The notes beneath the pieces are model-generated. The model saw nothing but the letters and a program-made list of their open reading frames with translations, ran no database searches and had not been told where the DNA came from. Position numbers and translations under genes: made by a program. From NCBI GenBank assembly GCA_900753285.1, contig CAADYN010000032.1, positions 1 through 13,154 on the forward strand: a stretch of 13,154 nt of DNA. The letters run 5' to 3'. Positions within the stretch are counted from its first letter, which is position 1; each line of letters begins with the position of its first letter. The DNA is from Clostridia bacterium (GTDB lineage: Bacteria; Bacillota; Clostridia; Oscillospirales; CAG-272). Shown piece after piece: positions 6,067-12,521 of the stretch.

Positions 6067-7961
6067 CAGAGCTTGCCGAGAATATCGTAGCTTTCGCCGA
6101 GGAACGCGAGAAGTTCGTCAGATGTAAGCTGTCTCTGTGAAAGGGAGGCAAGCATATATATCTGACGCGCTATCAGCTCAGCCTCGTCGTTTTTGCTTTC
6201 TTCCGTCAGCTTTGTGAGCTTTTCAATGAGCGGAGAGGCGGTGTTGACGATAAGAGTCTGTTCAACCGGCATATCCGAGCCCATCTTATAGAGCTTCATC
6301 ATGTCGTTCATTCTGCGCGCTTCTTCGGAAAGGTTCAGAATAGCGGGAGTTTTTTCATCCTTGAGTCTCTCGAATGTAACGGTCGTGTGTTCTCCGGCAA
6401 CCTTCTTGAACAGCTCCGTAACGGCCGGAATTTCAGTTTTGTCACCGTCAGCCTTGAGGACATCAGCTATCTCGGAGTCGATTCTGATGAACTTTACACC
6501 TTCGCAGTTGGATTCGATTGTGTTGATAAACTGCGTGTCAATAACTCTGTCAAGGAGAACGACTTCTATTCCTTCATCCTTGAACATCTTTACATACTTT
6601 GACTGAGCGGTAATGTCGGACGCGTAGTATATCTTGTTTTTGTGCTTTTCCTTTGCGGCTTCAAGATATTCGTCGACTGTTTTGAATTCTCCGTCAGTTG
6701 TTTCAAAGAGAATGCTCGGTGAAACCTTGTCGTAGAACTTGCGATCTCTCATGCAGCCGTATTCCACAAATGTTTTGAGGTCGCGCCATATTCCTTCGTA
6801 GCTCTTGCGGTCATTTTGGAACATGGAGTTTAGCTTGTCCGCAACCTTCTTTGTGATGTGAGCGGATATCTTTGCGACATAGCCGCTGTTTTGCAGATAG
6901 CTTCTTGATACGTTAAGCGGAAGCTCGGGACAGTCAAGCACACCTTTGAGCATGAGAAGATATTCCGGGATAACTTCCTTGATATTGTCCGCAACGAAAA
7001 CCTGATTGTAGTAGAGCTTTACCTGACCTTCAAGGCTTTCAAATTCACTGCCGATACGCGGGAAGTAGAGTATTCCCTTGAAATTGAGCGGATAGTCAGC
7101 TTTGATGTGAATATGGAAAAGCGGTTCTTTCCAATCGTTAAATACCTTGCGGTAGAATTCCTTGTATTCTTCTTCCGTGCAGTCGGAGGGATTTTTCAGC
7201 CAAAGCGGATGTGTATCGTTTATCGGCTTGACTTCCTTCTTTTCGTCCTTGCACTCTTCGCATTTACAGCCGTCGTCATGCTCGTGAGGCTCTTCTTCAT
7301 GATGTCCGTCATCAAAGTAAATCTCTTCGGGCATGAAAGCGCAGTATTTGTCGAGAACTTCGCGGAGCTTGTATTCTGAAAGGAACTCCTTGCCCTCATC
7401 GTTTATGTGCATAACAACAGCGGTGCCGAACTTGCCTATAAGCTCTTGTGCTTCATCTTTGTCAAAGTCGGTCGTTATCTCGTAGTTGCCGTCGTCGGTG
7501 CAGGTCCATTTGATGAAGTCACCGCCGGTGTAGGAACGTGTGATAACATCAACGGAATCGCTGACCATGAATGAAGAGTAGAATCCGAGACCGAAATGAC
7601 CGATTATGCCGTTGTCCGAGCCGTTTTCACCCTCGTATTTCTGGATAAAATCAAGCGCACCGGAAAGAGCTATCTGACAGATGTACTTTTTCAGCTCTTC
7701 TTCCGTCATGCCTATGCCTGTGTCGGTTACGGTGATGGTAGACGCGTCCTTGTCGAGTATTACCTTGATTTTCGCGCCGTCCATATCCACGTCAGCCTGG
7801 CCGAGAGAATTCAGTCTTCTCAGCTTTGTAATGGCGTCGCAGGCGTTAGATACGATTTCGCGGACAAATATCTCTTTTTCGGAGTAAAGCCACTTCTTAA
7901 TTATAGGAAAAATGTGTTCAAGCTCAATAGAAATTCCACCGCGCTCAACATTCTCTGACAT
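6066..7961 (-). CDS. htpG: Molecular chaperone HtpG (bacterial Hsp90)
   Basis: HtpG is the cytosolic ATP-dependent Hsp90 chaperone. This protein has 631 residues, close to the ~625 of E. coli HtpG. The GHKL ATPase domain shows REIVSNACDAITKL (Glu35, Asn39), DTGIGM (80-85) and GHFGLGFYSSFMV (121-133). The middle domain has LPLNVSRSYLQ with the catalytic Arg353, followed by the C-terminal dimerisation domain. Between the N and middle domains (about 218-242) lies an unusual His/Glu-rich then Cys-rich linker containing CKCEEC. The start at 7961 is chosen because AGAGG lies 9 nt upstream and residue 1 then matches the family. A longer in-frame ATG at 8006 has no ribosome site and would lie in the leader. 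There is a consensus promoter upstream but no CIRCE element, so HrcA control is unlikely. The last base of the stop codon is the first base of the next gene. Confidence 0.97.
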   Translation of the reverse strand: MSENVERGGISIELEHIFPIIKKWLYSEKEIFVREIVSNACDAITKLRRLNSLGQADVDMDGAKIKVILDKDASTITVTDTGIGMTEEELKKYICQIALSGALDFIQKYEGENGSDNGIIGHFGLGFYSSFMVSDSVDVITRSYTGGDFIKWTCTDDGNYEITTDFDKDEAQELIGKFGTAVVMHINDEGKEFLSEYKLREVLDKYCAFMPEEIYFDDGHHEEEPHEHDDGCKCEECKDEKKEVKPINDTHPLWLKNPSDCTEEEYKEFYRKVFNDWKEPLFHIHIKADYPLNFKGILYFPRIGSEFESLEGQVKLYYNQVFVADNIKEVIPEYLLMLKGVLDCPELPLNVSRSYLQNSGYVAKISAHITKKVADKLNSMFQNDRKSYEGIWRDLKTFVEYGCMRDRKFYDKVSPSILFETTDGEFKTVDEYLEAAKEKHKNKIYYASDITAQSKYVKMFKDEGIEVVLLDRVIDTQFINTIESNCEGVKFIRIDSEIADVLKADGDKTEIPAVTELFKKVAGEHTTVTFERLKDEKTPAILNLSEEARRMNDMMKLYKMGSDMPVEQTLIVNTASPLIEKLTKLTEESKNDEAELIARQIYMLASLSQRQLTSDELLAFLGESYDILGKL

Positions 7962-7997
7962 TTTATATAACCTCTTTTTTTGATTGAAATTGATATT

Positions 7998-8015
7998 TGA
8001 GGACAAACTTCCTCA
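7998..8015 (-). repeat. Inverted repeat at the htpG transcription start
   Basis: TGAGGA (7998-8003) and TCCTCA (8010-8015) form a perfect 6-bp inverted repeat with a 6-nt loop. It begins about 7 nt downstream of the -10 box, so it lies at or just after the expected transcription start. It could be an operator or a 5' mRNA hairpin. It is short, so chance cannot be excluded. Confidence 0.45.
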
Positions 8016-8021
8016 CTCTCA

Positions 8022-8050
8022 ATTATATAACAAATGAACTGTTTTGTCAA
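8022..8050 (-). promoter_or_regulatory. Consensus sigma-A promoter of htpG
   Basis: The minus strand has a perfect TTGACA (8045-8050), a 17-nt spacer and a perfect TATAAT (8022-8027). The predicted leader is about 55 nt. Such a strong basal promoter suggests either high constant expression or repression by a bound factor. Confidence 0.93.
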
Positions 8051-8135
8051 TAAGCGTAACAAATGATATGGTAAATTTTACTGAATCGTTCACATTTCTC
8101 CTTTGGCTGAGGTGGTTAATATTTCGTTTTCCGGC

Positions 8136-8166
8136 ATAAATAAAAGCCGGAGAGAAATCCCCGGCT
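8136..8166 (-). terminator. Rho-independent terminator of the dnaD-to-DIP1984 run
   Basis: The minus strand has AGCCGG (8161-8166), a 10-nt loop, then CCGGCT (8145-8150) followed by TTTATTTAT. A second copy of GCCGG at 8131-8135 allows an alternative pairing. It lies about 215 nt after the last stop codon and 85 nt before the htpG promoter. Confidence 0.85.
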
Positions 8167-8379
8167 GATATTTAAGTTGACCCCAAGCCCGCCCTCGTCA
8201 AAGCGTCAGCGTGTGGTAAAAAGTTTTAGCTGTATAAGTGCAAGTGTAAAAATGATGAGAATAAGAGTGAAACAGGGAGTCGAACCCTACACATTCTCCG
8301 TTTGTGTTGCCCATCATAAACGCTTAATACCTCAAGCATTAAAGGTTTACGCTCGCCCGCCACGACTACCGCAGACTTG
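8167..8379 (-). other. Structured non-coding tail with tRNA T-arm-like hairpin
   Basis: This 213-nt stretch between the DIP1984 stop and the terminator has no credible gene. On the minus strand it holds several stems. A 7-bp stem AATGCTT/AAGCGTT (8319-8340) competes with an upstream pairing of CGAGCGT (8349-8355) to ATGCTTG. A 5-bp ACACA/TGTGT stem follows (8289-8307). Immediately after it, TAGGG-TTCGACT-CCCTG (8273-8289) looks exactly like a tRNA T arm. I could not find a matching acceptor strand, a D arm or a proper anticodon loop, so I do not call a tRNA. It may be a decayed tRNA, a tRNA-like 3' UTR element or an attenuator-like switch. Confidence 0.4.
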
Positions 8380-8832
8380 TCAGATAAGGTCGGTGTTCCA
8401 GTTTATGCCTTGAATGCGTGTGTCAAGCTCACGAAGCTGCTTTGATATGTCGTCAACCTGCTTCTGAAGCTCGGAGACGGAGACTGTGCTTTTCACAACT
8501 ATCTCGCTGCCTCTTCCGCGCATCCACTTCTGGCTTGCCGCTCTGAGAAAATCACGCATGATGTCATTCTTCTGCGCAAGACAGTCGCGGAGAGCAAGCA
8601 TTTCGGTCACAGTCATACCGCTGGACACCGTGTTTGCGTTTGTCAGATTGATTCTTGCAACAAGCTCGCAGAGACGTTTTTCAAGTCTGTCAAGCTCGGA
8701 GAGAAGGGAAGTCGGGTCTTCCGTGGGTTCTTCGCCTTCCTGCACCAATGCGTTGTTAGAGAGTCTGTCACGGAGCTGTTCTATTCTCTTTTGAATATCC
8801 GCCCTCTCGATGAGAGCTTCCGCTATTTTCAT
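8380..8832 (-). CDS. DIP1984-family protein (formerly 'septicolysin'), function unknown
   Basis: The 150-residue protein is almost entirely helical and rich in Leu, Glu and Arg. It carries the conserved features of the DIP1984 family: MKIAEALIERADIQKRIEQL at the start, VQEGEEPTEDP (30-40), the ARINLTN segment (59-65), EMLALRDCLAQK (77-88), and the C-terminal pattern LQKQVDDISKQLRELDTRIQ ending in NWNTDL. It probably forms long coiled coils. No signal peptide or membrane segment is seen, so it should be cytoplasmic. The old name septicolysin suggests a toxin, but nothing here supports haemolytic activity. The start at 8832 has an ideal GGAGG 5 nt upstream. It is the last gene of its run, 15 nt after the YfcE gene. 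Confidence 0.9.
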   Translation of the reverse strand: MKIAEALIERADIQKRIEQLRDRLSNNALVQEGEEPTEDPTSLLSELDRLEKRLCELVARINLTNANTVSSGMTVTEMLALRDCLAQKNDIMRDFLRAASQKWMRGRGSEIVVKSTVSVSELQKQVDDISKQLRELDTRIQGINWNTDLI

Positions 8833-8847
8833 ATTGACCTCCGTTTG

Positions 8848-9372
8848 TCAGAGCGTGTACATCTCGCCGTTCTCTATGTCCATCCACTCAAACCTGCCGT
8901 CGCTGTAGAGCATAGCTGAATGCTTGGTGAAGTTTTTCGGAATGGATACGGAGCCGGGATTAAGATATCTCGCACCATTATTCATAAAGTCGTGAGGGAT
9001 ATGAGTGTGTCCCGTGAGATATACGTCATTTTCATGAAGCTTAGGCTCGACTCTGTGACCGTGCGAGAGATAAATTGTGCGCTTTCCGTCAAATATTACT
9101 CCGTAGTCGGATGTAACGTTGAATTCGAGCATAAGGCTGTCGACCTCGGCTTCGCAGTTTCCGCGTACCGCAATGATGTCGGAGGCGTATTTGTTCAGCA
9201 TTTTCGCGACTTCCTTCGGTGCATAATCACGCGGGAGATCGTTTCTCGGACCGTGATACAGTATGTCGCCGAGGAGAACGAGCTTATCCGCTCCTGATTC
9301 TGCGTATCTTTCTAGCATTATGCGGGTGTAGTAAGCAGAGCCGTGGAGATCCGATGCAATAAATAATTTCAT
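8848..9372 (-). CDS. yfcE: YfcE-family phosphodiesterase
   Basis: This small cytosolic metallophosphoesterase has 174 residues, against 184 in E. coli YfcE. YfcE hydrolyses artificial phosphodiesters in vitro, and its natural substrate is uncertain. Motifs for a two-metal site are all present: SDLHG (Asp8, His10), LLGD (Asp36), GPRN (41-44), VRGNCEAEVD (Asn72), SHGH (103-106) and GHTH (121-124), followed by LNPGSVSIPK. These match the YfcE group rather than generic calcineurin-like enzymes. The start at 9372 overlaps closely with the upstream gene: only 3 nt separate it from the TIM-barrel stop, and its weak AGGTT ribosome site spans that stop, implying translational coupling. The window contains a second, unrelated-type phosphoesterase (2013-3107) that is membrane-bound. 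Confidence 0.94.
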   Translation of the reverse strand: MKLFIASDLHGSAYYTRIMLERYAESGADKLVLLGDILYHGPRNDLPRDYAPKEVAKMLNKYASDIIAVRGNCEAEVDSLMLEFNVTSDYGVIFDGKRTIYLSHGHRVEPKLHENDVYLTGHTHIPHDFMNNGARYLNPGSVSIPKNFTKHSAMLYSDGRFEWMDIENGEMYTL

Positions 9373-9375
9373 AAA

Positions 9376-10236
9376 TTAACCTAAATTGAACTTTTTGATT
9401 TTTTCTTTGAGGAATTCTACCGCGAGAGCTATATCCTTCTCGGGATTGTCGCCTACTTCGCGTTCGATTGTGAGGAAGCCGTTGAAGCCTGTAGCAGCGA
9501 GGGCAGGGAGATATACGTCAAAGTTAACGTCTCCTTCGCCGAGAGGAAGCTCAAGATACTTCATGCCCATGTCAGCGAGAGCCTGGTGTTCCTTTGCTTC
9601 TTCACCGATGTTGATTTTTTCTTCGATTTTCTTCTTGAGCATGATGCCGTCTTTTGCGTGTGTGTGTACTACATACTTGCCGAGATACTTCAGCGCGTTC
9701 TCCGGTCTGTCGTCAACACACATAACGAGGTTTGCAGGGTCGAAGTTGACTCTTACACCGCCCGCTCCCAGAGAATCAAGGAATTCGCCGAGGACTTTGC
9801 CGGGTTCCGGACCTGTTTCTACTGCAAAAGCTGAACCTACGGAGTCTGCGTATTCCGCGAGTTCACGGCAAGCCTTGCGCATGATTTCCTTGGTTTCGTT
9901 TTCTTCAGCCGGAACTGTGCCGATGTGGGTGGTTACGATATTGCACTCGAGCTTTTTCGCGAGGTCAAGCACTCTCTTTGACTTTTCAACATAGATCTTG
10001 TTCTGCTCGGGATTCATGAATCCGTGACCGAAGTCGCCGCAGATAGCTGAAAATACAAGACCGTTTGACTTAACGATGTCAAGAGCCTCCTTCAGCTTTG
10101 CGTCAGTGATGTCGTCAACGCCGAGTTCTCCGCCTGTAGCGTAAGCTTGAATGCCCTCGATGCCGAGAGAAGCCGCCTTTTCAACGCCGTTTTTGAATCC
10201 CAATCTGAAGGATTCGACCATTGCTCCGATTTTCAT
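9376..10236 (-). CDS. Sugar phosphate isomerase/epimerase-like TIM-barrel protein
   Basis: This 286-residue protein belongs to the xylose-isomerase-like (AP endonuclease 2) TIM-barrel superfamily. The metal ligands characteristic of these isomerases and epimerases are visible: Glu140 in AVETGPEP, Asp166 in NFDPANL, His191/His193 in HTHAKD and Glu258 in TIERE. A further His104 lies in TTHIG. Family members isomerise or epimerise keto-sugars or inositol derivatives, or act in sugar breakdown. The substrate cannot be assigned here. Its neighbours (replication genes and a phosphodiesterase) give no metabolic hint. There is no signal peptide. The start at 10236 is supported by AGGAGG 9 nt upstream. 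It lies 29 nt after the DnaC-like gene and 3 nt before yfcE, so co-transcription is likely. Confidence 0.9.
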   Translation of the reverse strand: MKIGAMVESFRLGFKNGVEKAASLGIEGIQAYATGGELGVDDITDAKLKEALDIVKSNGLVFSAICGDFGHGFMNPEQNKIYVEKSKRVLDLAKKLECNIVTTHIGTVPAEENETKEIMRKACRELAEYADSVGSAFAVETGPEPGKVLGEFLDSLGAGGVRVNFDPANLVMCVDDRPENALKYLGKYVVHTHAKDGIMLKKKIEEKINIGEEAKEHQALADMGMKYLELPLGEGDVNFDVYLPALAATGFNGFLTIEREVGDNPEKDIALAVEFLKEKIKKFNLG

Positions 10237-10265
10237 TTTGTTGTTCCTCCTGATGTATATAAATT

Positions 10266-11237
10266 TTAAATGTTTTGCCTTATTTTCTGCTCTCTGATAT
10301 CCGAACCTCTGAATATCAGCGGCTTGTAGTCTCCGAATATTCTGCTTATTATGCGGTCGGAATATCGTTTTCTAAGCTCTTCTTTGTTAAGATTTGTGCT
10401 GATTATCGTGGACTTGTGCTGGATGAGCCTCATGTTTATGACGTTGTACAGGCATGAGACGATGAATGAGTTCGTCATTTCGCAGCCGAGGTCGTCGATA
10501 AGCAGAAGATCGCATTCCACATATTTGTCAAATTCATAATCCGCGTCATAGTAGCTGCTGCGTCCGAATTTCTTCTCTTCATAGTCCGAGAACATCGTCA
10601 GGGCGGATTCATACACGACATAATATCCGTTTGCTATGACAGCCTGAGCGACAGATGACGAGAGGTGCGTTTTTCCGAGCCCCGTTGCGCCTAAGAATAT
10701 GAAGTTGTCCGATTTTCCCGGAGTGAAGCTTGATGCAAAATCCTTCAGTATCTTCAAGTTCTGCTCCATGAAGAATCGTTCATTTCCGCGGTAATAATCG
10801 AGCGAAAACGTATCGAATGTCTGTGTGGCGATGAGCGAATACAAACCGGAATTCTCAAGAGTAGCCGCGACAATTTCTTTTTTCAGGCAGTCGCATATTT
10901 TTATCCCAACGTATCCGGTGTCCGAGCACTTCTCACAGCGGTATTTTATGTCGCAGTAATCCTCTGGATAACCGTGGGACACAAGAAAACGCCTCTTTTG
11001 CTCAGCCAAAGCTTCATATTCCGCGCGTATTGATTCAATGCTGTCTTCTTCGAGCATTTTACCGAGGGACGCCGCCATGATACGAGGTCCTGTTCCCGCG
11101 AGAAGTGTGGTTATTCTTTTAAATTCGGGATAAGCCGACGACACCTCCGCAACGTGATTTTCGTATTCGCTTATGCTGATGTTCCTGTTCGCGGCAATAA
11201 TGTCTTTCGCACGTCTGATATTTTCTCGTCTTCCCAT
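10266..11237 (-). CDS. DnaC/DnaI-family ATPase, probable replicative helicase loader
   Basis: This AAA+ ATPase of 323 residues is of the helicase-loader/IstB type. The N-terminal ~90 residues are helical and correspond to the helicase-binding part. A zinc-knuckle-like CEKC...CDC follows (Cys101, 104, 115, 117), as in DnaI-type loaders. The ATPase core has Walker A GATGLGKTHL (183-192), Walker B LLLIDDLG (244-251), sensor-1 STNL (280-283) and candidate arginine-finger residues in DRIISRIFG (294-302). It should load DnaB-type helicase onto DNA. IstB transposition proteins share the ATPase core, but there is no transposase beside it and the upstream gene is DnaD-like, which supports a replication role. 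The start at 11237 is 5 nt after the DnaD stop. Its AGGT-type ribosome site overlaps that stop codon, so translation is probably coupled. Confidence 0.92.
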   Translation of the reverse strand: MGRRENIRRAKDIIAANRNISISEYENHVAEVSSAYPEFKRITTLLAGTGPRIMAASLGKMLEEDSIESIRAEYEALAEQKRRFLVSHGYPEDYCDIKYRCEKCSDTGYVGIKICDCLKKEIVAATLENSGLYSLIATQTFDTFSLDYYRGNERFFMEQNLKILKDFASSFTPGKSDNFIFLGATGLGKTHLSSSVAQAVIANGYYVVYESALTMFSDYEEKKFGRSSYYDADYEFDKYVECDLLLIDDLGCEMTNSFIVSCLYNVINMRLIQHKSTIISTNLNKEELRKRYSDRIISRIFGDYKPLIFRGSDIREQKIRQNI

Positions 11238-11242
11238 AATAC

Positions 11243-12229
11243 CTACTTGTTTTCCTTATAAGAACGGAGTAAAGCGGCTTCGTAAAAATCATCCGTCGAA
11301 AAGCTGGACTGCTGTGTGTCGCCTTCGCGCTTCTTCTGCCTTTCAGCTTCCGCCGCTTTTATGTCATCAATAGTAGTATAACCTGCCGCAAACCAATTGT
11401 CAAGTATTGCATTAGCATATTTTAGACTTGGCTTGTCAGTTTGCCCGACAGTGCGCTCATAAGCCTCTCTTACAATGTCCCGCGAGAACTTATACTTGTC
11501 GTGCCACTTGATTATAAACTCTTTTTCTTTTGGAATTAGCGCTCGCTTTCCGATTCCGAACAGCTCTCTCACGTATGATTCAAACGGAACTCTTTCCTCA
11601 ATCAGCTTGAGCTCTTCCTCAAGTGCTTCGTATGTGATAACGTTGTTGTCGAAAAAGTGAAGTGCAAGCTGTTCTATATACCTCACGGACGGCTTGTTCA
11701 TCTGCTTGGCGTGGGTGCAGAGGAGGAGTATGTATTCGTCGGACAATGTTAAATGGTCGTTAAGTCCTATAATTATCGCTGTTTCCTGAGCGTTGAATAC
11801 CTTGCCAAGTATCTGCTGACAGGTGTTGATAAGCTCGAACGTGCCTTTTTTCTTCTCGATAATCTCGCTCATCTCGTCAGACGTGTAGCCGGGGAGGGTA
11901 GAGTGAAGAGTAATATTCCGCTCGGTGCGCTTTGCTGTCATTTTCTTCGCGGTGTCTGACTTGCTCTTCGGCAAAGATTTTGTCTCAGACTGTGCTTTTC
12001 CGTCGTCGATATATAAAGCTCCCGCGTCGATCCATGAGTCGAGAGAACGTTTGAACGCGTTTTCCGTCATGTCGAGCTTCCGGCAGATTTCCTTAACGTC
12101 AAATTCAGGCTCGGCGATAACCGCTATAAGCACCGCAAGCTCTTCTTTTGTAGCTGTGGATAACTTTTGTAAAACTGTCTCGGCGGGAAGTGTTATCAGT
12201 CGGTTTTTGTATATTGGAGTGATTTTCAT
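11243..12229 (-). CDS. DnaD-domain replication protein
   Basis: The 328-residue protein has an N-terminal winged-helix-like domain (about 25-75), a Lys/Ser/Thr-rich linker (77-112) and two tandem DnaD-type helical domains (about 118-213 and 218-290). The second domain holds the hallmark Y-x3-I-x3-W pattern (Tyr271, Ile275, Trp279 in KYANAILDNWF). The C-terminal tail is charged and disordered. DnaD and DnaB of Bacillus remodel origin DNA and help recruit the helicase loader. Here the loader gene follows directly, so the two probably act together at oriC or at restart sites. The ATG at 12229 is the only in-frame start before an upstream stop, but it has no clear ribosome site at normal spacing, so initiation may be weak or regulated. 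A perfect DnaA box lies in codons 23-25. Confidence 0.92.
   Translation of the reverse strand: MKITPIYKNRLITLPAETVLQKLSTATKEELAVLIAVIAEPEFDVKEICRKLDMTENAFKRSLDSWIDAGALYIDDGKAQSETKSLPKSKSDTAKKMTAKRTERNITLHSTLPGYTSDEMSEIIEKKKGTFELINTCQQILGKVFNAQETAIIIGLNDHLTLSDEYILLLCTHAKQMNKPSVRYIEQLALHFFDNNVITYEALEEELKLIEERVPFESYVRELFGIGKRALIPKEKEFIIKWHDKYKFSRDIVREAYERTVGQTDKPSLKYANAILDNWFAAGYTTIDDIKAAEAERQKKREGDTQQSSFSTDDFYEAALLRSYKENK
12155..12163 (-). promoter_or_regulatory. Perfect DnaA box inside the start of the DnaD gene
   Basis: The minus strand reads TTATCCACA, the consensus DnaA-binding 9-mer, about 65 bp into the dnaD-like coding region. In a window of this size one match is expected by chance about once in ten, so on its own it is suggestive only. 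Confidence 0.4.
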
Positions 12230-12277
12230 ACTGTATATGGGTTTTTGTTTCCTATCCTAAATAATCCTGCAAAATTA

Positions 12278-12306
12278 ATTCTTTGTTTCTTCAAATTCAC
12301 TGTCAA
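12278..12306 (-). promoter_or_regulatory. Candidate sigma-A promoter of the dnaD operon
   Basis: The minus strand has a perfect TTGACA (12301-12306), a 17-nt spacer and AAGAAT (12278-12283, four of six bases matching TATAAT). The expected leader is about 40 nt. A second candidate, the extended -10 TGTTAGAAT at 12358-12366, lies further upstream with a poor -35. Confidence 0.5.
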
Positions 12307-12467
12307 GATGTAGTAATAGCAGAAATTTCGACACCGAAAAACTCGTGTTGTGTATTGATTCTAACAAAATTTCAATGCGAACCGGCATAAAATGAATTTA
12401 CTTTCGGATACAACATTACTCATCCCGATGAATGGCTGAATATTTTATCATCGTGTCTATAATCTTA

Positions 12468-12505
12468 GTTTTTCAACTGTAGTTTTCCACAAGCTGTTGA
12501 AAAAC
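12468..12505. repeat. 10-bp perfect inverted repeat enclosing a DnaA-box-like 9-mer
   Basis: GTTTTTCAAC (12468-12477) and GTTGAAAAAC (12496-12505) are perfect inverted copies with 18 nt between them. The spacer contains TTTTCCACA (12483-12491), one mismatch from the DnaA consensus. The repeat begins 17 nt after the tsaD stop. It is not followed by a T-run on either strand, so it is a poor terminator. It could be a protein-binding site for control of the dnaD operon. Confidence 0.5.
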
Positions 12506-12521
12506 CTTGTTGAAACTCTGC

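Noticed and set aside
7962..8100. CIRCE (HrcA) or CtsR heat-shock operator before htpG
   Set aside because: No TTAGCACTC-N9-GAGTGCTAA-like or tandem GGTCAAA-like sequence is present. Only the short TGAGGA/TCCTCA repeat is seen.
8273..8357. Complete tRNA gene on the minus strand
   Set aside because: The T arm is convincing, but the 3' acceptor strand TTTCACT has no matching 5' strand at a suitable distance, and no normal D arm or 7-nt anticodon loop with U33 could be built. Listed as a tRNA-like element only.
8177..8413. Plus-strand open frame in the dnaD-operon tail
   Set aside because: It has low-complexity translation, no ribosome site and runs through the terminator side and T-arm-like hairpin. 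It is not a credible gene.
9386..9994. Long plus-strand open frame of about 200 codons opposite the TIM-barrel gene
   Set aside because: It is antisense to a clearly conserved gene, has biased Ser/Phe/Arg-rich composition and no family motifs. It is a shadow frame.
10266..11237. IstB-type transposition helper and hence an insertion sequence
   Set aside because: The ATPase core is shared with IstB, but the zinc-knuckle N-terminal part, the preceding DnaD gene and the lack of any transposase or terminal repeats point to a helicase loader.
12468..12505. Inverted repeat as Rho-independent terminator of tsaD
   Set aside because: The stem is AT-rich and not followed by a T-run on the minus strand. 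Kept as an inverted repeat of unknown role.
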